A DNA stretch of 64,000 nucleotides from Edaphobacter sp. 4G125 (lineage in GTDB: Bacteria > Acidobacteriota > Terriglobia > Terriglobales > Acidobacteriaceae), in contig NZ_CP060393.1 in the NCBI RefSeq assembly GCF_014274685.1, positions 62,001 to 126,000 of the forward strand, written 5' to 3'. How positions within the stretch are numbered: position 1 is the first letter of the stretch; each line of letters begins with the position of its first letter. The translations under genes and the position numbers were made by a program. Shown here one piece after another: positions 26,939-36,615 of this stretch. The notes below the pieces were generated by a model. That model did no database searches and was not told the origin of the DNA. It was given only the letters and a program-made list of their open reading frames with translations.

Positions 26939-27820
26939 CTAACCCTGAAGAAGCCCGAGATCGATCTCGCCCATCTGTCCGGGCTCTGCAACGGCATCGA
27001 TAGAGGCAATCTTTCCTCCGGAGAAGCCGAACTTCAGCACACGGAAGAGGCGGCCCTGCGGAGCAACCACCACTCCCACCGCACCTTCCACCAGCGCTGG
27101 AGCGGCAAATCGCGCCCCCTTGAACAGCGTGACTGCTTCCTGGGCCCACGTGCGAGCTCCATGTACCTCCATTGTGCCTCCGGAGAAGGAAGCGAATTTG
27201 TCAGCTCGAAGGACAAAGTCAGGATCAAGTACCGCAACCAATCCTTCAACATCTCCGGCACGAAGCGCCGCCAAAAAACGGCTAACGAGATCGCGCTGAC
27301 GATTTAACTCGGTCTCATCGATCGCTGGAGCTCCCTGCACCCTTCTCCGTGCCCGGCTGGCAAGCTGCCGGACCGCCATCGCAGAGCGATCCAGAATGCC
27401 TCCAATTTCCTCAAAGGGCACAGCAAACAGATCGTGCAACACAAATGCGAGTCGCTCAGCAGGCGTGAGCCGATCAAGCACGACCATCAGAGCGAGCCCC
27501 ACCGAATCGGCCAGCAAGGCCTCCCGCTCGGGATCACCACCGGCATCAGGCTTCGCGACCGGCTCCCGCACGCCCGGCTCAATCGGTTCCTCATGACGTG
27601 CCTTGCGAGAGCGCAGCATGTCGAGACATACACGAGAGACAACCGTCGTCAGCCATCCGCCAAGATTTTCAATCGCATTCGCATCCGAACGGCTGAGCCG
27701 GAGCCATGCCTCCTGCACCGCGTCGTCGGCCTCACTCGCCGAGCCAAGCATCCTGTAGGCCACCGCCCGCAGATGCCCGCGGTTCTCTTCAAATTGCCCC
27801 GCTAGCCACTCCTGTTCCAT
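26939..27820 (-). CDS. ECF sigma factor with C-terminal SnoaL-like domain (ECF41/SigJ-like)
   Basis: 293 residues from ATG 27820, with AAGGAG 9 nt upstream. Region 2 (HLRAVAYRMLGSASEADDAVQEAWLRL, residues 16-42) and region 4 (RLTPAERLAFVLHDLFAVPFEEIGGIL, about 118-145) are standard. The C-terminal 120 residues form a SnoaL-like domain (RFLAALRAGDVEGLVAVLDPDFVLRAD) that in ECF41-type factors tunes activity in place of an anti-sigma. The usual DGGGK and NPDKL motifs I associate with ECF41 are not clear here. A TGTCACA-N16-CGTT promoter faces this gene, suggesting autoregulation. Confidence 0.87.
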   Translation of the reverse strand: MEQEWLAGQFEENRGHLRAVAYRMLGSASEADDAVQEAWLRLSRSDANAIENLGGWLTTVVSRVCLDMLRSRKARHEEPIEPGVREPVAKPDAGGDPEREALLADSVGLALMVVLDRLTPAERLAFVLHDLFAVPFEEIGGILDRSAMAVRQLASRARRRVQGAPAIDETELNRQRDLVSRFLAALRAGDVEGLVAVLDPDFVLRADKFASFSGGTMEVHGARTWAQEAVTLFKGARFAAPALVEGAVGVVVAPQGRLFRVLKFGFSGGKIASIDAVAEPGQMGEIDLGLLQG

Positions 27821-27854
27821 CGTCTTCTACTCCTTAGCCTTGTCCTGAACCATT

Positions 27855-27881
27855 AACGAATAAAGTTGTACGGATGTGACA
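27855..27881 (-). promoter_or_regulatory. ECF-type promoter of the sigma gene (autoregulatory)
   Basis: On the minus strand TGTCACA (27881-27875) is separated by exactly 16 nt from CGTT (27858-27855). It lies 35 nt before the sigma-gene ATG and mirrors the divergent site. Confidence 0.75.
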
Positions 27882-27908
27882 AGTCGCGAAAAGAAAATTT
27901 CTCTCTGC

Positions 27909-27935
27909 TGTCACACTTCACCGAAACCCTTCGTC
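27909..27935 (+). promoter_or_regulatory. ECF-type promoter of the AhpD-like gene
   Basis: TGTCACA (27909-27915), 16 nt, then CGTC (27932-27935). This is the sequence known for ECF41-family sigma factors and lies 46 nt before the ATG at 27982. Together with the sigma gene's own site it forms a divergent pair with 27 nt between the -35 boxes. Confidence 0.82.
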
Positions 27936-27981
27936 AGGGTGGTGACGGGAAGAACCCGAACCAACGCGAAGGAGAACAACC

Positions 27982-28497
27982 ATGCAACCCCGAATCCCGA
28001 ATATCACCATGCTTCTGCCCGAAGTCACACAATCCCTGATGGCACTGGGCGCAGCGGTCAAGAAAGAAACTGGCGTTCCATCCAAGACCCTGGGTATGGT
28101 GCATCTGCGCGCCAGCCAGATCAACGGTTGCAGCGTCTGCGTGGACATGCACGCCCGCGCTCTCAGGAATGAAGGTGAAACCGACGAACGGCTTATCTCC
28201 ATCTCCGCCTGGCGCGACGCCCCCTACTTTACCGATGCAGAGCGTGCTGCGCTTGCGCTGACGGAAGAAGGCACCCGTATCGCCGATAAATCGGAAGCAG
28301 TATCTGACGAGATCTGGCGTGAGGCTGCACGGCACTATGACGATCGCGCTCTCTCCGTTCTCACGCTGCACATCGGAATGATTAATCTGTGGAATCGCCT
28401 CAACATCATCACTCGTCAAGTGGCGGGAGAGTGGCTGAAATCTGACGCAGCCAAAAAATGGCAGCAGGAGAACGCTGCTGCACTAGCGGCTCGATAA
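27982..28497 (+). CDS. carboxymuconolactone decarboxylase/AhpD family protein
   Basis: 171 residues from ATG 27982, with AAGGAG 7 nt upstream. The redox motif INGCSVCVDMHAR (CxxCxxxH) is at about residues 51-63, preceded by LRASQ as in AhpD peroxidase-type CMD proteins. Helical bundle residues follow (FTDAERAALALTEEG, and LSVLTLHIGMINLWNRLNI). It is probably a small peroxidase or thiol oxidoreductase. COE-type genes of this kind are the known targets next to ECF41 sigma genes, and the promoter in front matches. Confidence 0.9.
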   Translation: MQPRIPNITMLLPEVTQSLMALGAAVKKETGVPSKTLGMVHLRASQINGCSVCVDMHARALRNEGETDERLISISAWRDAPYFTDAERAALALTEEGTRIADKSEAVSDEIWREAARHYDDRALSVLTLHIGMINLWNRLNIITRQVAGEWLKSDAAKKWQQENAAALAAR

Positions 28498-28506
28498 ACC
28501 TCTGAT

Positions 28507-28541
28507 GGCCAGCGCAGCTGACGCGCTGGCCTGTCTTTTTT
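28507..28541 (+). terminator. strong intrinsic terminator after the AhpD-like gene
   Basis: GGCCAGCGC (28507-28515) pairs with GCGCTGGCC (28523-28531) around AGCTGAC, then TGTC and six T's. It lies 10 nt after the stop and abuts the end of convergent mfd. Confidence 0.92.
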
Positions 28542-31500
28542 ATCCGACATGGGTGCTGGTCGTATCCAGCGCCTCCAGAAGTTCCCGCGTCTCGCTGAGA
28601 ACATCTTCGGCCTTTGCACTGGTCAGAGGCCAACGCAGAACGCCCTGCGGAGTGAACTGTGCTCCGCGCTTCGTATTGCGGCTGACCAGCTTCATCAACA
28701 CTCCGGGATCGACCGCATTTCCATTCGACGCCTCGCCATCGCGTTCGGCGAACTTCACGTGCAGCATCTCGACGAAGGTCTTAACCTTGTTCAACTCAAG
28801 CTGAGCGCGCTTGCGATCGATCTGCGCAATTCCGAGCAGTTGTGCGTGCAGACGAATCTCGCCAGCGCCAAGCAGGTTCTCCACCGATTCGGGCAGAGCG
28901 CCGTACCGGTCCTTCAGCTCTGCCCGAATCTCTTCGAGCTCCTGCAGAGTCTCTGCGCCAGCGATCTTCTTGTACATACGCAGCCGCTGGTTCTCTTCCG
29001 GAATATAGTCGGCATCGATGCGAACCGACACGCCCAGATTGACCACCGTAGTAGCGTGTGCGGGCATCTCCTCCTCACCCTTGATCTTGCGCACCGCCTC
29101 TTCGAGCATCGAGGTGTACATCTCGAACCCGATGGCCTCGATGTGTCCGCTCTGCTCGCCACCCAGCATGTTACCCGCGCCACGTAGCTCGAGATCGAGC
29201 GCAGCGATCTTGAAGCCTGCTCCGAGGTCCGAGAACTCTTTAAGAGCAGCCAAACGGCGGCGAGCAATCTCAGTCAGTTCCTTCTCAGGAGGAATCAGAA
29301 GATACGCATAGGCGCGACGATTGGAACGGCCAACGCGACCACGAAGCTGGTAAAGCTCACTGAGCCCATGACGATCTGCGCGATTGATGACGATCGTGTT
29401 CGCTAACGGAATGTCGAGGCCGTTCTCGATGATAGAGGTGGCGACCAGCACATCGTACTCGTGGTTCATGAAGGCGAGCATTACGCGCTCCAGCTCAGCC
29501 TCGGGAAGCTGACCATGACCGATGACGATGCGTGCCTGCGGAACCAGTTCGCGAATCTTCGATGCGATGTCGTAGATCGACTCGACGCGATTGTGCACGA
29601 AGTAAACCTGCCCTCCGCGCTCCAGCTCCATCTCAACAGCCGTACGGATGAGCTTGTCATCGAACTTCGCCACAATGGTCTGGATGGCCATACGGTCCTT
29701 CGGCGGCGTTTCGATCACACTCATGTCGCGCAAGCCGATCATCGACATATGAAGTGTGCGAGGAATCGGTGTAGCCGACATGCTCAAGACGTCAATCGCT
29801 GCCCGCATCTGCTTCAGCCGCTCCTTGTGGCGCACACCGAAGCGTTGCTCTTCGTCGACGACTAGTAAGCCGAGGTCCTGAAACTTCAGGTCCTTTGAGA
29901 GAAGGCGATGCGTACCAATGAGGACATCGACCTTGCCGTCTGCGACTTTCTCGAGAATCTCCTTTTGCTCCTTCGCGGTACGGAAGCGGGAGATCATCTC
30001 GATATTGACCGGAAAGTTGGCGAACCGGCGCTTGAAAGATTCGAAGTGTTGAAAGCTGAGGACGGTCGTCGGCGTCAGCACCGCGACCTGTTTGCTGTCC
30101 TGCACAGCCTTGAATGCGGCTCGCATGGCGACTTCGGTTTTGCCGTAACCCACGTCTCCGCACAGCAGACGGTCCATTGGACGCGTCGACTCCATGTCAG
30201 TCTTGATGTCCGCAATGGCACTGAGTTGATCGTCGGTCTCATTGAAGTCAAAGGCGTCCTCAAACTCGCGCTGCATATTATTGTCGGGCGAGAAAGGCGT
30301 GCCCTGGGCGGCTTCGCGCTGCGCGTAGAGCTTCAGCAGCTCGGCCGTCATATCGGCCATCGCCTTCTTGACCCGAGCCTTGGTCTTCTGCCAGCTCTGC
30401 GAGCCCAACTTATTAAGCTGTGGTGCAGGACCGGTCTCCGTCGAGCGATACTTCTGAATCAGGTCAAGCCGCGTAAGAGGAACGTAGAGCTTGGCCTCGT
30501 CGGCAAACTCCAGAATCATCAGCTCCAGCGGCGGTTGATCATTTTCTTCGATGACACGTAGCCCCATATAACGGGCGATACCGTGCTCAACGTGAACAAC
30601 GTAATCGCCAACTTTGAGGTCGCGAAAATCGGAGATAAACGCAGATGACTTGGAGCGCCCGCGCCGCACAGTGCGCGGAGCGACATCGACCTCATCAGAA
30701 AGGTCCTGTGCACCGAAGAAGACGATCTGCTTCGCGGTCGCTTTGTCGAGATCGAGAATCTGCACACCCGCTGCGATCGGCGTCTTCACAATCACGGGAG
30801 TACGCAGGTCACCTGCCAGATAGCTCGACTCGGAGTAAACCGTCGATGAACCATGCTGGTCCGCGCGCGAACCCAGACGGTATGGGACCTGGTACTCCTG
30901 CAACAACGTAACCATCCGTTCGACCTCGCCCTGGTTGGCGGCGGCCAGCAGGATGCGCGCTTCCTGTCGCATGAGGTTGTTGATTGCCTCAATCAGTGCA
31001 GGAATGGAGCCATGAAACCGCTGCGTGGGTCGTGTAGCGAACTCAATCTCCGAGAGCTCGTTGCGCTCCGCATCAAGGACATCGACTGCGCCGAGTTGAT
31101 CGAGATCGCATCCCGTCGTTCGGCGTAAACGATCTTCCAGGTCCCACGGCGAAAGATAGATGTCCTCAGGACGCACCAACGAGCCGATGCCAGAGCGATC
31201 GTGTCTCTGCTCGACCTTGTTCCACCAGCGCTCACCCTGGTTCTTGACCATTGCAGGCTCTTCGACAAAGACGCGTGTGGCCGTTCCCATCAGGTCGAGC
31301 AGGGTTTTGTTGGCTCCTGCAACCGGCGCAAAGAATTCCCATCCGGGAAATACGGTGGCCTCTCCCGTGCGCGTGGCCACGTGGGTCTGCAACTCTACAG
31401 GCTCTTCGCCACCTTCGAGCGCTGCACCGGCTGCTCCTGCGCGGGTCAGACGAGCGTTGATCGCGGAGAGAAGTTTTTCTGTAACCGGCGTCTCTGTAAG

Positions 31501-32211
31501 CGGAAGTAACAGGACGTGCTCCAAGGAAGCACTGGAGCGCTGCGTATCCGGATCGAAGCGCCGAATGGACTCAATCTCATCGCCAAAGAAATCAACGCGA
31601 ACCGGACGCTCCTGCTCCGGAGGATAGACATCGACGATACCGCCGCGAATCGTCACCTGCCCGGGCATCTCGACCACATCCACGCGTGTGTAGCCCACTG
31701 AAAGCAGGTGCTCCAGCAGCATCTCAGGAATGTGTTCTTCTCCGACGCGGAGATGCAGGGCCAGCGCGGCATAGTAATCGCGGCCAAAGAGACGCATGCA
31801 GGCCGACTCGATGGGAGCGATTACCAGGCAAGGGGCATGGCCGGAGCAGATCTTCCACAGCGCAGCTGCACGCGTCTCCTGAATCTCAGAGTGCGGCGAG
31901 AGGTTTTCAAAGGGCAACACATCATGCGCCGGAAGCCGCAACACCTCTGACGGATCGAGTGCTCCGGTTAGCTCACAGGCAGCCAGCACCGTGGCATGGA
32001 GAGCCTCGGCGGCCTTGTTGTCAGCGACGACGACAAGCGCAGGAGCCTGCGCCGCACGAATAAAGTAAGGAAGATAGAGTGCGCGGGCAGTTGCCGTCAG
32101 CCCAGAGACACGACGACGCCCCGATCCGACGCTCAGGTGACGCCGTACACGCTCAAAGGCTTCAGAGTGTTCCAGGTCCGCAAGCAGTTCACGGACAAAG
32201 GGTAAAACCAT
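28540..32211 (-). CDS. mfd: transcription-repair coupling factor Mfd
   Basis: 1223 residues, close to the usual size of about 1150. Order: UvrB-homology region (1-330), RNA polymerase interaction domain around 500-560 (YVVHVEHGIARYMGL), DExH translocase with GDVGYGKTEVAMRAAFKA (about 690), VVDEEQRFGVRHKERLKQ and SATPIPRTLHMSMIGLRDMS, helicase-C with ATSIIENGLDIPLANTIVINRADRHGLSELYQLRGRVGRS, and C-terminal TRCF domain. It releases stalled RNA polymerase and recruits excision repair. TAAAAT sits 9 nt before the ATG. Confidence 0.96.
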   Translation of the reverse strand: MVLPFVRELLADLEHSEAFERVRRHLSVGSGRRRVSGLTATARALYLPYFIRAAQAPALVVVADNKAAEALHATVLAACELTGALDPSEVLRLPAHDVLPFENLSPHSEIQETRAAALWKICSGHAPCLVIAPIESACMRLFGRDYYAALALHLRVGEEHIPEMLLEHLLSVGYTRVDVVEMPGQVTIRGGIVDVYPPEQERPVRVDFFGDEIESIRRFDPDTQRSSASLEHVLLLPLTETPVTEKLLSAINARLTRAGAAGAALEGGEEPVELQTHVATRTGEATVFPGWEFFAPVAGANKTLLDLMGTATRVFVEEPAMVKNQGERWWNKVEQRHDRSGIGSLVRPEDIYLSPWDLEDRLRRTTGCDLDQLGAVDVLDAERNELSEIEFATRPTQRFHGSIPALIEAINNLMRQEARILLAAANQGEVERMVTLLQEYQVPYRLGSRADQHGSSTVYSESSYLAGDLRTPVIVKTPIAAGVQILDLDKATAKQIVFFGAQDLSDEVDVAPRTVRRGRSKSSAFISDFRDLKVGDYVVHVEHGIARYMGLRVIEENDQPPLELMILEFADEAKLYVPLTRLDLIQKYRSTETGPAPQLNKLGSQSWQKTKARVKKAMADMTAELLKLYAQREAAQGTPFSPDNNMQREFEDAFDFNETDDQLSAIADIKTDMESTRPMDRLLCGDVGYGKTEVAMRAAFKAVQDSKQVAVLTPTTVLSFQHFESFKRRFANFPVNIEMISRFRTAKEQKEILEKVADGKVDVLIGTHRLLSKDLKFQDLGLLVVDEEQRFGVRHKERLKQMRAAIDVLSMSATPIPRTLHMSMIGLRDMSVIETPPKDRMAIQTIVAKFDDKLIRTAVEMELERGGQVYFVHNRVESIYDIASKIRELVPQARIVIGHGQLPEAELERVMLAFMNHEYDVLVATSIIENGLDIPLANTIVINRADRHGLSELYQLRGRVGRSNRRAYAYLLIPPEKELTEIARRRLAALKEFSDLGAGFKIAALDLELRGAGNMLGGEQSGHIEAIGFEMYTSMLEEAVRKIKGEEEMPAHATTVVNLGVSVRIDADYIPEENQRLRMYKKIAGAETLQELEEIRAELKDRYGALPESVENLLGAGEIRLHAQLLGIAQIDRKRAQLELNKVKTFVEMLHVKFAERDGEASNGNAVDPGVLMKLVSRNTKRGAQFTPQGVLRWPLTSAKAEDVLSETRELLEALDTTSTHVG

Positions 32212-32379
32212 GCTCTTCTGATTTTAGAAGAACCTTTCGGTTGCAGTATTTTTGTCCATCCCGTCTGCCAAAGTCGCCGGAACAGGCGTATCATCCACTG
32301 CGCCGCGGTTTCGCGACGCTGCCCGATGAATCGGGTTGTGCGAGAGTCGGACAGCATGTCTCATGCGGAGGTCTTCCAG

Positions 32380-33378
32380 ATGAGCGTGTGGATCAAGGGC
32401 ATCATTGTTGCGTTGGTATGCGTGCTTCCGCTGCTCGAGGGATGCACCCGGCACTCGAAGAAGGAACATTATTACCTCATCACCGTCAATGTCGACCTTC
32501 CTTACTGGAAATCAGCGAATGAAGGCTTCCAGAAAGCGGCGTCGGACTATGGCGTCTCGGCTGAGATGCGAGGCCCTTCTAGATTCGATCCACAGGCCGA
32601 AGTCCAGGAGTTCCGCACCGTCGTAGCGCGAAAGCCCGCCGGGATCCTGGTCTCGGTTACCAATCTCGACCTGCTTCGACCGGAGATCGACGAGGCAATT
32701 GCAGCAGGAATCCCCGTCATCACCATGGACTCCGACGCTCCGGCAAGTAAACGGCTCTACTTCATCGGGACCAATAACCTCGAGGCTGGCAGACTTGGTG
32801 GACAGCGCGTAGCTGCCCAGTTGAATGGTAAAGGTAACGTCGTCTTCTTCACCATGCCCGGCCAGCCAAACCTCGACGAACGTTTAAAGGGATATAAAGA
32901 CGTCTTCTCCGGCTATCCCGAGATCAAGATCGTCGAGATCTTCGATATGAAGGGAGATTCCGGTCTCGCCATGGATAAGGCCCAGCAATATCTTGGCCTC
33001 AAGGGAAAGGACAGGATCGACGCATTGATCTGCCTGCAATCTTCTTCAGGAAGTGGCGTGGGTGAGGCGCTACGCCGTGCAAAGGCTGAGGGCGACCCCG
33101 GCCGTCTGCTGGTTGCGATGGACACAGATGATTCCACCCTGCAACTGATCAAAGACGGAGTGATCGATTCAACCATCGCGCAGAAACCTTACACGATGGC
33201 ACTGATCGGCCTCAAAGCACTGGATCAGGTACACCATGACCCAGTCAAGCAAATGGGGGGCGACTACGCGCTGGATCCCTTCTCTCCCTTCCCGGCTTTC
33301 GTCGATACCGGCGTTGCCCTGGTCGATAAAAGCAACGTAGAGACGATCCTCACCCGCAAAGAAGCAGCCGGGCCATAA
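32380..33378 (+). CDS. sugar-type ABC substrate-binding lipoprotein
   Basis: 332 residues from ATG 32380, with GGAGGT 7 nt upstream (longer in-frame readings lack one). The leader IIVALVCVLPLLEGC ends in a lipobox, giving a lipid-anchored protein. The fold is periplasmic binding protein type I: YLITVNVDLPYWKSANEGFQ, TNLDLLRPEIDEAIAAGIPVITMDSDAP, GTNNLEAGRLGGQRVA, and GEALRRAKAEGDPGRLLVAMDTDDSTLQLIKDGVIDSTIAQKPY, the ribose/galactose-binding pattern. No permease or ATPase gene is adjacent, so its transporter is elsewhere, or it acts as a sensor. Confidence 0.85.
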   Translation: MSVWIKGIIVALVCVLPLLEGCTRHSKKEHYYLITVNVDLPYWKSANEGFQKAASDYGVSAEMRGPSRFDPQAEVQEFRTVVARKPAGILVSVTNLDLLRPEIDEAIAAGIPVITMDSDAPASKRLYFIGTNNLEAGRLGGQRVAAQLNGKGNVVFFTMPGQPNLDERLKGYKDVFSGYPEIKIVEIFDMKGDSGLAMDKAQQYLGLKGKDRIDALICLQSSSGSGVGEALRRAKAEGDPGRLLVAMDTDDSTLQLIKDGVIDSTIAQKPYTMALIGLKALDQVHHDPVKQMGGDYALDPFSPFPAFVDTGVALVDKSNVETILTRKEAAGP

Positions 33379-33452
33379 CCACTGAAGGTGGATGGGCTTT
33401 CAAAAATAATTCGATAGCTAATTTATAGCCATGTGCTGTATCAGTAACAGAT

Positions 33453-36400
33453 ATGCGTTCGACTGTTGTTTTGCTTGCCTTTGCCCTGGTGATGTCCGTC
33501 ATTCCGAGTTCCGGTCAAGAGACCCGACATACAGACTCCGCACTTCCCAATAAAACAGCCTCTTCTGTCCCTCCTGAATCGGCGTCAGCCGCGAAGCCGG
33601 ATTATTCGGCTGAGTCGATCATCGTGGAACGGATGGACTCGATCTACCGATACACCGCAGATGGAACCGGAACACGCGAGACCACCGCTGTCGTTCTGAT
33701 TCAATCGGATGCCGCTGCGCGTCAGTATGGAGTTCTGACGTTTCCATTCGCCGGCGACAACCAGCGCGTTGAGATTGATTACGTTCGCGTAAGGAAGCCT
33801 GATAACAGCCTGGTTGAGACTCCCGCCACAGACGCCCAGGAGATGCCGCAGGAAGTCACACGTCAAGCTCCTTTCTATAGCGATTTGAAAGAGAAGCAGG
33901 TTCCGGTGCGTAATCTCCGTCTCGGCGATCGATTGGAGTACAAAGTTCGCATCATTGACTCCAAACCGGAGATTGCCAATCACTTCTGGGGGCAGGACAC
34001 TTTTGGAAGTTGGGCGGTCATCCTAAGTCAGAACATCGAACTCCATGTTCCAAAAGCGATCTATGTCAAAGTCTGGAGCCCAGAGCATGCTCCAGCCAAG
34101 ACTGAGACGGGGGATGAGATCATCTACCGCTGGGCGGGATCGCATACGGAACCCACGGTTGGCAAAGACGGCAAAGCCATTCAGCGGGAGATCGACCCCA
34201 ACGGAGAACTTCCAGATATCGCATGGACCACCTTCAAGAGTTGGGACGCCATAGGTAACTGGTATCAGGGGCTTGAAGCCGATCGCGTCGTGCCCGACGC
34301 GGCAGTAAAGGCAAAGGTAGCCGAACTCCTTGCGGGTAAATCAACGGATACCGAAAAAGCCCAAACACTCTACAGCTTTGTCGCCACACAGATTCGCTAT
34401 ATTGGCGTGGCCTTCGGGATTGGGCGCTATCAGCCACACCCAGCAGGCGAAGTGTTACGCAATCAATATGGCGATTGCAAAGACAAACACACTTTATTGG
34501 CTGCCATGCTGACTGCAGCAGGACTGCATCCTGAAGCATTCCTGATTGGCGCAGGAATTCGGCTGAACGAAGAAGTCCCCTCGCCCGCAGCTTTTAATCA
34601 CATGATTACCTTTGTTTCGATTGGTGGATCTCCAGTGTGGCTGGATACTACATCGGAACTTGCGCCATATCGGATGCTGCTGCAAGTAATCCGAGATAAG
34701 CAAGCTCTGGTTGTCCCGGAAACAGGCGTGTCAAAGCTGGAGAAAACTCCTGCCGGCCTGCCCTTCACGCCTTTTACGAATTTCACCGCGAAAGGAACGC
34801 TGACGAAAGACGGCACCATGAAGGCGCAGATGGAATACGTGACCCGTGGAGACGACGAGATCGTCATGCGTACACTTCTACGTCAGGTTCCCCGCGGCCA
34901 ATGGAAATTCAAAGAATTTCGCAGGGGTACGGTTTCGGTGGCACGACAAGCAATCCCGATGCAACCCGCCCTGAAATAACCAGCGATCCCATAAAGATCA
35001 CGTATGACTACGAGCGAGAGAAGACAGGCGATTGGGAAAATCACAGGATCGTACCGCTGTTTCCTCTGATCTTTCTACCAACGGTCGATGAGAAAAAACC
35101 TCCAAAAAAATTCCCTATCCAGCTTGGGGAACCCAGAGTGGAGACATCTTTTACAACCATCAAACTCCCTGCCGGATGGGGAGCGGATCTACCAGCGGCT
35201 GTCCATCAAAAGACCTCGTTCGCCAACTTCGATAAGACATACAAAATCGAAGGAGACACGCTCACCATAGAGCGAAAAATTCAAATCCTGACCAAAGACG
35301 TTCCGGCAGCGAATTGGAAGGACTACAAGAAGTGGTGCGATGCCAGCTTCTCCGACGGCGAACCCTTCATCAGCCTCATCAGCACGGAAACCGATAAGAA
35401 GACTTCCACGACTTCTGACTCTGTTAACGCGCGCTCTGCAAATTTGCTCAGGCAGGCCTACGAACAGATTCAGCGTGGAGAGATGAATGCTGCAGAACAA
35501 ACTCTAAACCAGGTGCAGCAGATCGATCCGAATTCGATCTGGTATTACCGTGCTCTATTGCCGTTACAAAGTATGAGAGGTAAGCAGGAAGAAGCAGCGG
35601 ATACGATGCGGCATATCTTGAAGATGAAAGATGTAACAGAAATCGAAAAGAAGGCGGCCGCACAGATCTTCTACAGCCTCGGCCATTATGATGAGGCGCT
35701 CCCGTTATTGGAGGCGCAAATAGCGACGGAACCGGAAAACGAGAAGTTGCAGTTAGAGCTGGCCACTTCTCAGATGAGAACAGGAGCCGTAACAACAGGC
35801 AGCAAGTCGCTTCTGCCCCTGCTGGCAAAATCCAGCGACGAAAACACAATCAACAACGCTGCCTATGAGCTGGCTCTCGCAAACGTTGAGCTCGGAACGG
35901 CAGAAAAAGCTACCCGCGGCGTCGTAGATACGCTTACAACGGAGTCAAACTCTTGGGTAGTGAGTGCTTCAACAAAAGGCCAACAAATGAGGCAGTCCCT
36001 TTTAGTGGCAACATGGGACACGCTCGGCTGGATTCTTTACCGGGAAGGCAGGATTGAAGAAGGAGAGAATTACGTTCGAGCATCCTGGAACAATCAACAA
36101 GGGGGAGAATCCGGCCTTCATCTAGGTGAGATCGAAGAAAAACTGGGCCATAAAGCCGCAGCGATGGGCATCTATCAGATCGCGATGGGGACCTTCCCTC
36201 CAGAGACGCTGGTAAAACCCTCTGTCCAGATGAAGGAACAGAAAAGTAAGCTCGAAGAACATATCGCTGCTTTGAAAAAGCAAGGCATCGCTCCTCAGGT
36301 CCAGAATCCGCCGGTTGCCCTGCAGAAGCTTATGACAATGCCGCTCGGCCCCTGGAAGGGACGGAACAGCATGGTTGAATATACCTTTGTCCTCCAACAA

Positions 36401-36583
36401 GACAAGATCGGCGATCTGCAGCAAAGCGATCCAGAGGCTACAGCCATCACTGGAGGTAACGCAATGTTAAGGAAGGCGACCTTCAATCATTGGATTCCCA
36501 ATGGCTCTGAAGCTCGGCTACTTCTCAAGGGAACATTGAACTGCCACGGCGCGGTTTGCGAGCTGGTTGTTCATCGCCACTAA
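33453..36583 (+). pseudogene. DUF3857-transglutaminase-TPR protein, split by a frameshift near 34905
   Basis: Two reading frames overlap: 33453-34979 (508 residues) and 34901-36583 (560 residues). The first has a signal peptide (MRSTVVLLAFALVMSVIP), a DUF3857 domain (about 60-230) and a transglutaminase core with YGDCKDKHTL (Cys), AFNHMIT (His) and VWLDTTSELAPY (Asp). The second continues the same family (QRISQGYGFGGTTSNPDATRPE, then further C-terminal sequence and TPR-like helices to about residue 440). The frames differ by -1. Adding one A to AAA at 34905-34907 joins them as WKIQRISQGYGFGG, so a single A loss is the likely break. A sequencing error is equally possible. Confidence 0.75.
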
Positions 36584-36615
36584 CCCGGCCATGGCACGTT
36601 CAATCGCTTCCATTC

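Noticed and set aside
25851..26942. Plus-strand open frame opposite kbaZ
   Set aside because: Antisense to a full-length conserved protein; no motif found.
34895..34925. Programmed -1 frameshift in the DUF3857 gene
   Set aside because: No X-XXY-YYZ slippery heptamer or downstream stem is seen; a one-base deletion in an A run explains it better.
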